Assembly (NCBI GenBank): GCA_028066355.1
Contig: JALCBP010000001.1
Location: forward strand, 131,655 to 195,654
DNA: 64,000 nt
Source: UBA1268 sp002694955
GTDB lineage: Bacteria > Planctomycetota > Planctomycetia > Pirellulales > UBA1268
Direction of reading: 5' to 3'
Shown here: positions 1-8,008 of the stretch, piece by piece
Layout: each line of letters starts with the position of its first letter
How positions within the stretch are numbered: position 1 is the stretch's first letter
Made by a program: the position numbers and the translations under genes
Notes under the pieces: model-generated
Told to the model about the DNA's origin: nothing
Database searches by the model: none
The model's input: the letters and a program-made list of their open reading frames with translations, nothing else

Positions 1-1324
1 CAAGATGACTGTCAATTTTTTGAACAAGATCGAATGCCACGCTCACCGCAATAAGCAAACCGGTGCCCCCATAAAAACTGGCAATCTGAGCGGGGATACC
101 AAGTGCTCCACTCACGATCGTAGGAATGACTGCAACGAGCGCCAGAAATCCCGCTCCAACGTAGGTGATTCGCTCCATCACTCGCTCGAGGTAGTCGGCA
201 GTTCTCTTCCCCGGTCGGTAGCCAGGAATAAATGAACCAAAGTTTTTCAGGTTGTCTGCCATTTCTTTGGGATTAAATGTGATCGCTGTCCAGAAATAAC
301 AAAAGAAGTAGATGAGCGCGATATAACAAATATTGTAAAGGTACGACTGGCCTCTCGTAAACGAATCATGAAGTGCCGCCAGCACTGTATTACCCGGGTA
401 CGCACTGCTCAAATATTGAAAAAACATTTGTGGAAACAGCAGTAATGAACTTGCGAAGATAATCGGCATGACTCCTGCTTGATTAACACGGAGCGGGAGA
501 TATTGACGTGTGCCGCCATACACTCTCCTCCCACGAACATGCTTTGCACTCTGAGTCGGGATTCGCCGTTGCCCCTGAGTCATAAAGACCACGCCAGCAA
601 CAACGCCAACAAAAAGAGCAGCCAAAACGAGTATTGTCTCGATGCCCATCTTCCCACCGCCCCCGCCAAGTTCCCAACTTGTGTCTCCGGCGAGTGACAC
701 TAGTGCACTTGGCATAGCAGCAAGAATGCCAGCCATAATCAGTAGACTTATTCCATTCCCAATACCAAATTCATCTATTTGCTCACCAAGCCACATAAGG
801 AACACGGTGCCTGCCGTCATTGTCAGAACTGCAACCAACTGCCACGAAAATGGCAAACTTCCATCCACGAGGAAACTTGACTGGATGAGAGATGCTTCAC
901 CGATACGAGTATTTGAGAGAAATGCAACATATGCCCAACTCTGCAGCAGACAAATGCCAACAGTCGCATAGCGCGTATACTCATTGATTTTCTTCCGTCC
1001 AGACTCACCCTCCTTTTGAAGCCTCTCCAGAGGAGGCCAGACTGTACCCAATAATTGAAAAATGATTGATGCAGAGATGTAAGGCATTATGCCCAACCCA
1101 AAAATTGTGGCCTGAGAAAGTTGGCTCGCTGAAAAAACCGCAACCGTCTTGAGCAGATCACTGATTCCACCTGACTCTTCCGCAAACGCGCGCATCGCGG
1201 CTGGATCGACAATTGGCAAAGGGACTTGCCACCCAACACGATAGATCGCAAGCAAGCCGAGAGTAAGTAGGATCTTTTGACGTAACTCTGGAATCGTAAA
1301 AATGATTCTTATTTTCTCGAACAC
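1..1324 (-). CDS. secY: Preprotein translocase subunit SecY (3' end cut by window edge)
   Basis: SecY forms the membrane channel of the Sec translocon and exports unfolded proteins with SecE, SecG and SecA. About 441 residues are visible. The N-terminus reads VFEKIRIIFTIPELRQK, followed by the family's hydrophobic helices and a segment FIPGYRPGKRTADYLE typical of SecY. I place the start at a GTG (1322-1324) because an AGGGAG ribosome-binding site lies 8 nt upstream and the SecY N-terminus begins exactly there. The frame is still open at base 1 and only a short tail is missing. SecY is the last visible gene of the ribosomal cluster, as in spc operons, and follows rplO after 157 nt that hold no gene or clear hairpin. 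Confidence 0.96.
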   Translation of the reverse strand, partial: MFEKIRIIFTIPELRQKILLTLGLLAIYRVGWQVPLPIVDPAAMRAFAEESGGISDLLKTVAVFSASQLSQATIFGLGIMPYISASIIFQLLGTVWPPLERLQKEGESGRKKINEYTRYATVGICLLQSWAYVAFLSNTRIGEASLIQSSFLVDGSLPFSWQLVAVLTMTAGTVFLMWLGEQIDEFGIGNGISLLIMAGILAAMPSALVSLAGDTSWELGGGGGKMGIETILVLAALFVGVVAGVVFMTQGQRRIPTQSAKHVRGRRVYGGTRQYLPLRVNQAGVMPIIFASSLLLFPQMFFQYLSSAYPGNTVLAALHDSFTRGQSYLYNICYIALIYFFCYFWTAITFNPKEMADNLKNFGSFIPGYRPGKRTADYLERVMERITYVGAGFLALVAVIPTIVSGALGIPAQIASFYGGTGLLIAVSVAFDLVQKIDSHL

Positions 1325-1481
1325 GTCAGCGACTCCCTGTCTTTGTTCCGAAAAACTTTGGCTGTTCCTTCAGCATTTCGAATGCATTTAAAAATGAGTA
1401 ACTGGCTTCCAAGATGCAAAAAGCATATGAGGAAACCAAACATCGGTAGGTACAGCCACGCACTGCATTGGAATCCATAAT

Positions 1482-2009
1482 CTACTCTGAAACACCGGTC
1501 TGTGGCGATGCTGATTGTTCGGCGTTTCGAGACTTCTTTTGCCCCTTCACGAGAGCCGCTGGCCCCGGCAACTCACTCACACTCCCTCCAGCCGCCAAGA
1601 TTTTCTCACGTGCCTGCTTACTGAACCGATGTGCTAATACAGACAATGACTTAGACAGTTTTCCGTCCCCTAAAATCTTCAACTCGTGCCAAATACCTTT
1701 CACAACACCAGAGGCACGCAGGAGTTCTGGCGTAACGTTTGTCCCCGCCTCAAATGCCGACTCTAGATCGGAAACATTAATACTCTTGACTATTCTGCCG
1801 TGACGATTGTTGAAGCCTCGTTTTGGAATCCGTCGAATAATCGGACTCCGCCCACCTTCGAAAATCGAAGGAGCGCTCCACCCAGCTAACTGGCCCTGGC
1901 CTTTATGCCCACGGCCTGATGTCTTGCCATGGCCAGACCCCGGACCACGACCTACACGGGAACGTTTACGATTTTTATGAATGCTTTTATTTACGTCATT
2001 GAGTCTCAT
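1482..2009 (-). CDS. rplO: 50S ribosomal protein L15
   Basis: L15 is a late-assembling large-subunit protein. The 175-residue product has the characteristic basic, glycine-rich N-terminus (RVGRGPGSGHGKTSGRGHKG, about residues 18-37) and the globular L15 domain after it. It exceeds the E. coli protein (144 residues) by a polar C-terminal tail of about 30 residues ending QTGVSE. It lies directly after rpsE. The gene for L30 (rpmD), which stands between rpsE and rplO in many bacteria, is missing: only 50 nt separate the two genes. Confidence 0.97.
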   Translation of the reverse strand: MRLNDVNKSIHKNRKRSRVGRGPGSGHGKTSGRGHKGQGQLAGWSAPSIFEGGRSPIIRRIPKRGFNNRHGRIVKSINVSDLESAFEAGTNVTPELLRASGVVKGIWHELKILGDGKLSKSLSVLAHRFSKQAREKILAAGGSVSELPGPAALVKGQKKSRNAEQSASPQTGVSE

Positions 2010-2059
2010 GAAGATACCTACTTAATCAAATCTTTTTAATGAACGTTATCTCATATGCC

Positions 2060-2575
2060 TTATGAATTCTCGGATAGGGCGACTCCTCGGAGCCGTTCTA
2101 CGTCTTCCAACGTTCGCAGTTGCTTTAGACCATTGATTGTGGCTTTTACAAGGTTTAGGGGATTCACCGAACCGTGAGATTTTGTCAGCACATCCTTAAT
2201 GCCGGCTGATTCACAGACAGCTCGGACTGCAGCGCCTGCAATAATTCCTGTACCAGGGCTCGCGGGCAACAAAATAATTTTTGACGTTCCGCTCCATCCC
2301 TCAACACGGTGTGGAATTGTTCCAGACACTAAAGGAACCTCAACAAGGTTCTTCATACCATCTTTAATGCCCTTCTCGACTGCAGGAGGCACTTCGTTTG
2401 CCTTTCCGTACCCGCAGCCAACTTTTCCCTTCCCATTCCCAACAACAACAAGACCCGCGAAGCTAAATCGCCGACCGCCTTTAACAACAGTCGCACACCG
2501 GCGAACCTTCACCACTGTTTCAGTGAATTCGCCACCTGCTCGGGATTCTCGTCCACCTGATGCGTTTCCTGCCAC
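2060..2575 (-). CDS. rpsE: 30S ribosomal protein S5
   Basis: S5 sits at the mRNA entry side of the small subunit and affects decoding accuracy. The 171-residue protein shows the S5 N-terminal double-stranded-RNA-binding fold with GNGKGKVGCGYGKANEVP (about residues 47-64) and the C-terminal domain with SPGTGIIAGAAVRAV and KSHGS-like segments. Length matches the family (E. coli 166). It follows rplR with a 24-nt gap and precedes rplO, as in spc operons. Confidence 0.97.
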   Translation of the reverse strand: MAGNASGGRESRAGGEFTETVVKVRRCATVVKGGRRFSFAGLVVVGNGKGKVGCGYGKANEVPPAVEKGIKDGMKNLVEVPLVSGTIPHRVEGWSGTSKIILLPASPGTGIIAGAAVRAVCESAGIKDVLTKSHGSVNPLNLVKATINGLKQLRTLEDVERLRGVALSENS

Positions 2576-2599
2576 GCTTAATCTCCTGAAATATTTTGC

Positions 2600-2968
2600 T
2601 TAGAATTCTAATCCTGCTTCACGTGCAGCCTCAGCCAAGGCTGCAACACGACCGTGATACCGACACGAACCACGATCAAAACAGACTCGTGATACCCCTG
2701 CTGCTTTCGCCCGTTCGGCAACAGCCTTACCGATGGCAATAGCGGCGTCGCGATTACCACCAAAATCTACGCCTGACTTGATTTGCGGCTCGACGGTAGC
2801 AGCTGCAACGACCGTCTTCCCCGATGCGTCATCAATGACTTGTGCATAAATATGTTTGTGACTACGGCGCACCGATAACCGTGGCCGCTCAGATGTCCCT
2901 CGAAGCGGTTTGCGAACACGATGGCGACGACGAGTTCGCTGTCGCAGTACTGATTTCGCATGATCCAT
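2600..2968 (-). CDS. rplR: 50S ribosomal protein L18
   Basis: L18 binds 5S rRNA with L5 and helps attach it to the 50S subunit. The 122-residue protein has the arginine-rich N-terminus (RQRTRRRHRVRKPLRGT) and the L18 core RPRLSVRRSHKHIYAQVIDD and FDRGSCRYHGRVAALAEAAR. The ATG at 2966-2968 is preceded by GAGGAG at 8 nt spacing, which fixes the start. Length agrees with the family (E. coli 117). Confidence 0.97.
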   Translation of the reverse strand: MDHAKSVLRQRTRRRHRVRKPLRGTSERPRLSVRRSHKHIYAQVIDDASGKTVVAAATVEPQIKSGVDFGGNRDAAIAIGKAVAERAKAAGVSRVCFDRGSCRYHGRVAALAEAAREAGLEF

Positions 2969-3017
2969 TTCAATTTCTCCTCGTTAGCACGCCAGCAGCC
3001 ACATTTGGCACCTTGCG

Positions 3018-3563
3018 TTATTTTGTGACTGCCTTACCCGCTTTTCGACGAACTTGTTCGTTTTCGTAACGAATCCCTTTACCTTTATAGGGTTCAGGCT
3101 TCCGCAGCGAACGAACCTCGGCAGCAAACTGTCCGACCAACTGTTTGTCGATACCTTTGATATTAATGTGGGTCTGATCGGGACAGGTGACATTCAAACC
3201 TTTCGGAACCGGCACATGAAGTTCATTTGCAAAACCAACTCGTAGTTGCAGCACATCTTTTTGCAAGCTTGCAAGATACCCGACACCAACAATTTCTAAA
3301 CGTTTTTCGTAACCTTTCGTGACACCCTCGACCATATTATTGACAAGCGCTCGAGTTAATCCATGTAGTGATCTCGACAGCCTTGCGTCGTCATCTCTTG
3401 AAACGCGAACAAGTGCAGCAGAATCATCAATATCAACACGGACCGCAGGGTGATGTTCATGCTCCAACTTGCCGAGTGGACCTTCGACCGATACTAAACG
3501 GTTGTCGACCTTCACATTGACACCTTGAGGGATGGCAACGGGGGCTTTACCGATTCGTGACAT
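3018..3563 (-). CDS. rplF: 50S ribosomal protein L6
   Basis: L6 binds 23S rRNA near the GTPase-associated centre. The 181-residue protein begins MSRIGKAPVAIP, the standard L6 start, has both L6 repeats, and ends in the signature PEPYKGKGIRYENEQVRRKAGK. Length is normal (E. coli 177). An 82-nt gap from rpsH upstream contains a perfect 6-bp hairpin (listed separately), which is unusual inside this otherwise tightly packed cluster. Confidence 0.97.
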   Translation of the reverse strand: MSRIGKAPVAIPQGVNVKVDNRLVSVEGPLGKLEHEHHPAVRVDIDDSAALVRVSRDDDARLSRSLHGLTRALVNNMVEGVTKGYEKRLEIVGVGYLASLQKDVLQLRVGFANELHVPVPKGLNVTCPDQTHINIKGIDKQLVGQFAAEVRSLRKPEPYKGKGIRYENEQVRRKAGKAVTK

Positions 3564-3590
3564 GCTGGAAACCTTTCTCTCGACTCAAGC

Positions 3591-3606
3591 TCGGCCTAGT
3601 GGCCGA
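3591..3606 (-). other. GC-rich hairpin between rpsH and rplF
   Basis: TCGGCC (3591-3596) and GGCCGA (3601-3606) form a perfect 6-bp inverted repeat with a 4-nt loop, 28 nt before the rplF start codon on the transcribed strand. No T-run follows, so it does not look like an intrinsic terminator. It may be a leader or processing structure or may occur by chance. Confidence 0.35.
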
Positions 3607-3645
3607 ATACATCGATTCCTTAACCTTGAATTGCTTTCTCAAAAC

Positions 3646-4041
3646 TCACCACAGTTCACACAAAACTTCACCACCGAGCTTTCGCTGCCTGGCTTCTCTG
3701 TCACTGACAACACCACTTGAGGTGGACAGGATTGAGATACCGAGCCCACCTAGAACAGGACGCAAACGGGCCGACCGGCTGTAGACGCGCCTGCCTGGCG
3801 TACTAATCCTTTTGATATGACGGATTAAACGCTCCCCATTAGGTCCATACTTCAATTCAAGTTGGAGCACAGGAGCTGGCGAAGATTCGACTTCTCGCCA
3901 ATCCCAAATGAATCCTTCTTTTTTTAATACATCAGCCAGGCCACGCTTCACCTTTGAAAAGGGCACGTCTACCGTTGGCCGTTCAACACGAACAGCGTTT
4001 CGGATACGAGTGAGCATGTCGGCTATCGGGTCGGTCATCAT
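3646..4041 (-). CDS. rpsH: 30S ribosomal protein S8
   Basis: S8 is a primary 16S rRNA binder. In E. coli it also represses the spc operon; whether that holds here is not visible. The 131-residue product starts MMTDPIADMLTRIRNA and carries the S8 core, ending in the conserved stretch RPVLGGLGISILSTSSGVVS followed by DREARQRKLGGEVLCELW. Two ATG codons lie in tandem at the start, and either may be used. The length equals that of the E. coli protein (130). Confidence 0.97.
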   Translation of the reverse strand: MMTDPIADMLTRIRNAVRVERPTVDVPFSKVKRGLADVLKKEGFIWDWREVESSPAPVLQLELKYGPNGERLIRHIKRISTPGRRVYSRSARLRPVLGGLGISILSTSSGVVSDREARQRKLGGEVLCELW

Positions 4042-4053
4042 ATGATTTCGTTC

Positions 4054-4239
4054 CTACCAACTGGCCTTACGAACACCCGGAATGTTGCCTTGGTCAGCCA
4101 ACTTCCGGAAACAAATGCGACAGATTCCAAACTTGCGGTAAACCGCTCGAGGCCTGCCACACAGCATGCAACGACGAATAGTTCGGGTCGAAAATTTTGG
4201 TGGCCGCTCTGCAGCGGCAATTTTGGATTTACTTGCCAT
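4054..4239 (-). CDS. rpsZ: 30S ribosomal protein S14, zinc-binding type
   Basis: S14 helps assemble the head of the 30S subunit. This is the short zinc-binding form (61 residues, against about 100 for the zinc-free form), with two CxxC pairs in RRCMLCGRP and GICRICFRKLA and the typical end GNIPGVRKASW. I start it at the ATG at 4237-4239 (MASKSKIAAAERP). A TTG 21 nt upstream is in frame but gives no family-like residues. It precedes rpsH by 12 nt. Some bacteria also carry a zinc-independent copy elsewhere; this cannot be seen here. Confidence 0.95.
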   Translation of the reverse strand: MASKSKIAAAERPPKFSTRTIRRCMLCGRPRAVYRKFGICRICFRKLADQGNIPGVRKASW

Positions 4240-4295
4240 AATTTTTTCAACCGTCAGCAATAAATACTGACGGCTTTGAGTTATTTACAGAACTG

Positions 4296-4916
4296 CTACG
4301 CCGCAGTTCCTCCTTCCTCCTCAGTTTTCTTCATGGGGAGTCCCATTGCACGCAACAGGACTCGGGCATCATCATCACTATCTGCTGTCGTCACCACGGT
4401 AATATTCATTCCCTGTGGGCGAGTGAATTTATCCGGATTAATTTCTGGAAAAACCATCTGTTCAGAGAGGCCGAGGCTGTAGTTACCGCAACCATCGAAC
4501 GCCTTAGCCGAAAGGCCACGAAAGTCCCTGACTCGTGGAAGTGCTAACGCAATGAGGCGATCGAGAAACTCGTACATCCTTCGCCCTCTCAGCGTCACCT
4601 TGCATCCGATTGGCAAGTCTTCCCTCAACTTGAACCCAGAAACTGCTTTGCGCGACAATGTTGCTACTGGCTTCTGGCCTGCTATTTGACTGAGCGCTGC
4701 CATGGCCTCTTCGAGATGTTTTTTCTCGGTAACTGCTGTTCCGACACCCATGTTAATTACGATCTTTTCAATCTGTGGAATCGCGTGGGGATTCTTTCTG
4801 GAAAGCTTTTCTGCAAGTGCTGGACGGACTGTCGTGTTATACAGTTCCTGCAGCCGCGGTGTTCCCGCTGCTGATTCGCTCCCAGAACCTTGTGCAGACT
4901 TTGACTTTTTTGCCAT
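4296..4916 (-). CDS. rplE: 50S ribosomal protein L5
   Basis: L5 binds 5S rRNA and contacts the P-site tRNA. The family core begins around PRLQELYNTTVRPALAEKL and includes IVINMGVGTAV, FRGLSAKAFDGCGNY and the C-terminal TTADSDDDARVLLRAMGLPM. With the ATG at 4914-4916 the protein has 206 residues, about 27 more than E. coli L5, because of a lysine/serine-rich N-terminal extension (MAKKSKSAQGSGSESAAGT). A further in-frame ATG at 4985 would add 23 residues and cannot be excluded. Confidence 0.95.
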   Translation of the reverse strand: MAKKSKSAQGSGSESAAGTPRLQELYNTTVRPALAEKLSRKNPHAIPQIEKIVINMGVGTAVTEKKHLEEAMAALSQIAGQKPVATLSRKAVSGFKLREDLPIGCKVTLRGRRMYEFLDRLIALALPRVRDFRGLSAKAFDGCGNYSLGLSEQMVFPEINPDKFTRPQGMNITVVTTADSDDDARVLLRAMGLPMKKTEEEGGTAA

Positions 4917-5013
4917 TTCCGTTTCCCTTAATTCAACCGTATCCGAAACTCTCTTTTTGCCTGTTTTTGTAGGCCCCAACACCATCTGTCCCTAAACACA
5001 ACTTTGTCTGGTT

Positions 5014-5346
5014 TCAGCCAGCTCTCGACCGCCCTATCTCGCCTTGTTCACTACCACACTTCCGGCAGACTCGTTTCTTTGATCCATCGGCCAAAGAAAC
5101 ACCAAGCCGTGATGCCTTCCCGCAGTCCGCACAGAAGAACAAAACATTTGACGCATCAATCGGCATCTCTTTACTGAGTCGCCCGCCCTGAGGATTCTTC
5201 TGACTTCTTTTAATGTGCCGATAGACTCGGTTTACTCCTTCGACGACGAGTTTGCCGTTGGCAGAATCCACAGAGAGAACACGTGCACGCGTCCCTCGTG
5301 AGTTACCCGATCGAACTTCAACTGTGTCACCTGTACGAATCAACAT
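5014..5346 (-). CDS. rplX: 50S ribosomal protein L24
   Basis: L24 starts assembly of the 50S subunit. The 110-residue protein has an N-terminal KOW domain (IRTGDTVEVRSGNSRGTRAR) and keeps four cysteines in two pairs (FFCADCG and VCRKCGS), so its C-terminal part is probably a zinc-ribbon form. The ATG at 5344-5346 shares one base with the rplN stop codon (TGATG), which implies translational coupling. A TTG one codon earlier is a less likely start. Confidence 0.95.
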   Translation of the reverse strand: MLIRTGDTVEVRSGNSRGTRARVLSVDSANGKLVVEGVNRVYRHIKRSQKNPQGGRLSKEMPIDASNVLFFCADCGKASRLGVSLADGSKKRVCRKCGSEQGEIGRSRAG

Positions 5347-5714
5347 CAAATCACCTCACTCGCAAGACTTACAATTTTCATGAAATTGCGGTCTCGCAAC
5401 TCACGGGCTACTGCACCAAAGATTCGAGTGCCCCTTGGATTTTTATCACTATCAACAATCACGCACGCATTGGAGTCAAACCGGACGTAGCTTCCATCAC
5501 TTCGGCGAGTCGGGCTCTTGACGCGAACAATAACCGCTTTCACAACTGCCTTCTTTTTGACATCACTTCCAGGAATCACACTTTTCACGCTACAAACAAT
5601 CACGTCACCAAGTCCAGCGGTTCGCTTCTTGCTACCACCGAGAACCTTGAAGCACATAACTTCTTTTGCACCTGTGTTATCAGCGACTGTGAGCCGCGAC
5701 TGCATTTGAATCAT
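5346..5714 (-). CDS. rplN: 50S ribosomal protein L14
   Basis: L14 lies at the subunit interface and is the binding platform for the silencing factor RsfS, whose gene is also in this window (18287-18697). The 122-residue protein begins MIQMQSRLTVADNTGAKEV, the standard L14 N-terminus, and contains GDVIVCSVKSVIPGSDVKKK and the terminal FMKIVSLASEVI. Its start overlaps the rpsQ stop by 4 nt (ATGA) and its stop touches the rplX start, so the three genes are tightly coupled. Confidence 0.98.
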   Translation of the reverse strand: MIQMQSRLTVADNTGAKEVMCFKVLGGSKKRTAGLGDVIVCSVKSVIPGSDVKKKAVVKAVIVRVKSPTRRSDGSYVRFDSNACVIVDSDKNPRGTRIFGAVARELRDRNFMKIVSLASEVI

Positions 5715-6100
5715 CCGTCAACTCCCTCTTCATCACCTGAACCGCCCGCAGTCGCCTCAATAGACTGGCCTGTTGCCTTTGCTTCTTCATCACGAACTGA
5801 AGCTTCACGCATCTCGGTGGCTCTTGCTCCGGACCGCAGGGCTGCCAAGTCGACGGCAGTGCTTTTTGCAACAACTCGTACTAATTCCCAACGTTTTGTC
5901 CTGCTGCGCGGAGGGCACTCAATGATCTCAACAAGATCACCGGGCGCTGACTCTTCCGTCTCGTCGTGTACATGACAGACAGTTCGGCTGTGCAAAATAC
6001 GTCCATACTTCGGATGGCGAACTATCCGTGGAATCTCAACGCGTCGGGTTTTACTTGATGCAGCACTTGTTACCGTGCCGGTTTCAATTTTTTTTGGCAT
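5711..6100 (-). CDS. rpsQ: 30S ribosomal protein S17 with acidic C-terminal extension
   Basis: S17 is a primary 16S rRNA-binding protein with an OB fold. Residues 1 to about 82 match the family (VTSAASSKTRRVEIPRIVRH, DLVEIIECPPRSRTKRWELV). The protein is 129 residues, about 45 longer than E. coli S17. The extra tail is rich in Glu, Asp, Gly and Ala and ends GGSGDEEGVDG. Such an acidic tail is uncommon on an rRNA-binding protein and is probably disordered. The start is the single ATG at 6098-6100. Confidence 0.95.
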   Translation of the reverse strand: MPKKIETGTVTSAASSKTRRVEIPRIVRHPKYGRILHSRTVCHVHDETEESAPGDLVEIIECPPRSRTKRWELVRVVAKSTAVDLAALRSGARATEMREASVRDEEAKATGQSIEATAGGSGDEEGVDG

Positions 6101-6195
6101 ACCTGTTTGTCCTGGCGGCTTTGTTCCGCTGATTACGTTTCTGTTCTTATTGAATTAGTCGCTGACGTGCTCTGCTACCTTTTCTCTACTTACTA

Positions 6196-6444
6196 CTAAA
6201 TTTGAGAAGTTGACTCACCTTCTCCAGTCACTTTGTCACCGGAAACGCCAGCTTCCCGACTTCGTTCTCCTAAAACTGTCTGGCAACGAGCAATAAGCTT
6301 CCTCTGTTTTCGCATTTCAGACGGTGCTGCGAGTTTCTCTGTTTGAGACTGAATACGCAGACGAAATAGCGATTCAGCCGCGTCTTTCCAGACAAGCCGA
6401 ATCTGCTCGTCACTCATTTCTCGTAATTCTGTTGCCTTTGTCAT
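6196..6444 (-). CDS. rpmC: 50S ribosomal protein L29
   Basis: L29 sits at the polypeptide exit tunnel near the binding sites for trigger factor and SRP. The 82-residue product has the two-helix L29 fold: TELREMSDEQIRLVWKDAAE, SLFRLRIQSQTEKL and then RKQRKLIARCQTVLGER. E. coli L29 is 63 residues; the excess is a polar C-terminal tail (GVSGDKVTGEGESTSQI). It stands between rplP and rpsQ as in standard S10 operons, with a 95-nt gap before rpsQ that holds no recognisable gene. Confidence 0.94.
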   Translation of the reverse strand: MTKATELREMSDEQIRLVWKDAAESLFRLRIQSQTEKLAAPSEMRKQRKLIARCQTVLGERSREAGVSGDKVTGEGESTSQI

Positions 6445-6513
6445 CGATTCATTTCTTTTCTGTGCATGAAACCGTGTCGGTTCCTGGAACGCCTGTACTC
6501 GGATTCTCCTGAA

Positions 6514-6930
6514 CTACATTGTCCTCTTTTTAACCATTCGTACTCGTACCGGCATCTTGTGCGCAAGACGTGCAAAGCACACCTTTGCAACATCTTCCGT
6601 CACGCCACCAACCTCAAACAGGACCGTTCCCGGGCGTATCACTGCAGCCCAGAAATCAGGTTCACCTTTACCTTTACCCATACGGGTTTCCAATGGGATA
6701 GAGGTAATTGACTTGTGTGGAAACACGCGTATATACAGTCGCCCACCGCCCCGCAGGTATTGCTGGGCAGCAATTCGGCCGGCCTCGATCGTGGCAGCAG
6801 GAAGCCAACCCGGCTGTTCGGCTTGGAGTCCGAACTCACCGAAGATGACCCTATTACCACGAGTCGCCTCACCTTTTATACGACCTCTTTGGCTTTTTCG
6901 GTGTTTGACCCTCTTGGGCATCAGCGGCAT
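6514..6930 (-). CDS. rplP: 50S ribosomal protein L16
   Basis: L16 helps shape the A-site tRNA channel near the peptidyl transferase centre. The 138-residue protein contains PKRVKHRKSQRGRIKGEATR, GRLYIRVFPHKSITSIPLET and RMGKGKGEPDFWAAVIRPGT, all diagnostic. The ATG at 6928-6930 has GAGGAG 7 nt upstream. A second ATG at 6921 would align with the E. coli start. In either case the gene begins inside the 3' end of rpsC, in another frame, overlapping it by 53 to 62 nt. Confidence 0.96.
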   Translation of the reverse strand: MPLMPKRVKHRKSQRGRIKGEATRGNRVIFGEFGLQAEQPGWLPAATIEAGRIAAQQYLRGGGRLYIRVFPHKSITSIPLETRMGKGKGEPDFWAAVIRPGTVLFEVGGVTEDVAKVCFARLAHKMPVRVRMVKKRTM

Positions 6931-7564
6931 CGCCGTTCTCCTCGTACATCCCTTGGTTCACCCACACCTGGACACCGATATGTCCCTGAGCTGTGGCTGC
7001 TTCACAAAATCCATAATCAATCTTTGCTCGTAAAGTAGACAGAGGCATCGACCCCGCAATGCTTTTCTCACATCGCGACATTTCAGCTCCCCCTAGTCTG
7101 CCAGCCAGCTGAATTTTGACGCCTTTCGCGCCAGCATCCATGGTGGACTCAATTGTTCGTTTCAATGTCCTTCGAAAGGCTGCCCGTTTCATCAACTGGT
7201 CTGCAATATCTTCCGCAACAAGTTGGGCCTGAATTTCAGGCCGCGTAATTTCTTCAACCTTGAGATTTACTCTTCGGCCGAGCAGTTCCTGCAATTCGTC
7301 TTGTAAGCGATCGACTTCTTGACCCTTTCGGCCAATAATTACACCCGGGCGAGCGGAATGCAGAATGACCTTAACCTCATCACGCGTTCGCTCGATTTCA
7401 ACCTTTGCGATAGCCGCCGACCGATACTTCTTCTTCATGAAGCGACGAACCTTGAAGTCTTCAAGAAGCAAGCCTCGAAACTCTTTTTTGGGCGCATACC
7501 AACGGCTCTTCCACGGCTCGGTAATGCCGGTGCGGAATCCAGTTGGATTTACTTTTTGACCCAT
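6869..7564 (-). CDS. rpsC: 30S ribosomal protein S3
   Basis: S3 lines the mRNA entry tunnel and contributes to the ribosome's helicase activity. The 231-residue protein begins MGQKVNPTGFRTGITEPWKS, has the KH domain motif PGVIIGRKGQEVDRLQDEL (about residues 74-92) and the C-terminal S3 domain (GGAEMSRCEKSIAGSMPLST). Its last 20 or so residues (about EENGDAADAQEGQTPKKPKR plus four more) lie over the start of rplP in another frame. The length still equals E. coli S3 (233). Confidence 0.97.
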   Translation of the reverse strand: MGQKVNPTGFRTGITEPWKSRWYAPKKEFRGLLLEDFKVRRFMKKKYRSAAIAKVEIERTRDEVKVILHSARPGVIIGRKGQEVDRLQDELQELLGRRVNLKVEEITRPEIQAQLVAEDIADQLMKRAAFRRTLKRTIESTMDAGAKGVKIQLAGRLGGAEMSRCEKSIAGSMPLSTLRAKIDYGFCEAATAQGHIGVQVWVNQGMYEENGDAADAQEGQTPKKPKRSYKR

Positions 7565-7611
7565 TTTCTTTTCCCTTTTGTGTTTTCCGAGTAATCAGTC
7601 AACGACCGTGG

Positions 7612-7998
7612 CTATTCCTCAGTTCCTGCCTCACCAGAAGTTTGGCTGCCGTCAGAACTTGCCACGGCGACCGTATCCAGTGAAACCTTAATGTGTGACA
7701 TCCTTTTCTTTATTTCGTAGGCCATGCCACGCGCTCTCGGCTGATACCGCTTAAACATCGGCCCGCCGTCAATTCGTGCATCGACCACGACAAGATCATC
7801 GACACCAGGAGCCTGCTGATGTTCAGCATTCCCAAGTGCACTTTTAATAACTTTCTCCAACATCCGAGCACCACGGTGAGGCTGGAAACGCAGGATATCC
7901 AATGCCTCGTCTGCAAACTTGCCGCGAACAAGGCTGGCAAGATGCCGTACCTTACGGGCACTGATCCGGGCGTATTTGTGCGTTGCTGTATAGGCCAT
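7612..7998 (-). CDS. rplV: 50S ribosomal protein L22
   Basis: L22 lines the nascent-peptide exit tunnel. I start it at the ATG at 7996-7998 (MAYTATHKYARISARKVRHL) because GAGG lies 5 nt upstream and the family begins there. A longer open frame would run 26 residues into rpsS. The 128-residue product includes GNAEHQQAPGVDDLVVVDAR and PRARGMAYEIKKRMSHIKV, the tunnel hairpin region. A short acidic tail ends GEAGTEE. Only 10 nt separate it from rpsS. Confidence 0.96.
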   Translation of the reverse strand: MAYTATHKYARISARKVRHLASLVRGKFADEALDILRFQPHRGARMLEKVIKSALGNAEHQQAPGVDDLVVVDARIDGGPMFKRYQPRARGMAYEIKKRMSHIKVSLDTVAVASSDGSQTSGEAGTEE

Positions 7999-8008
7999 GA
8001 ATACCTCG

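Noticed and set aside
5283..5975. Plus-strand open frame of 230 codons across rplX, rplN and rpsQ.
   Set aside because: It is antisense to three well-supported ribosomal protein genes, shows no recognisable family and is biased by their codon pattern.
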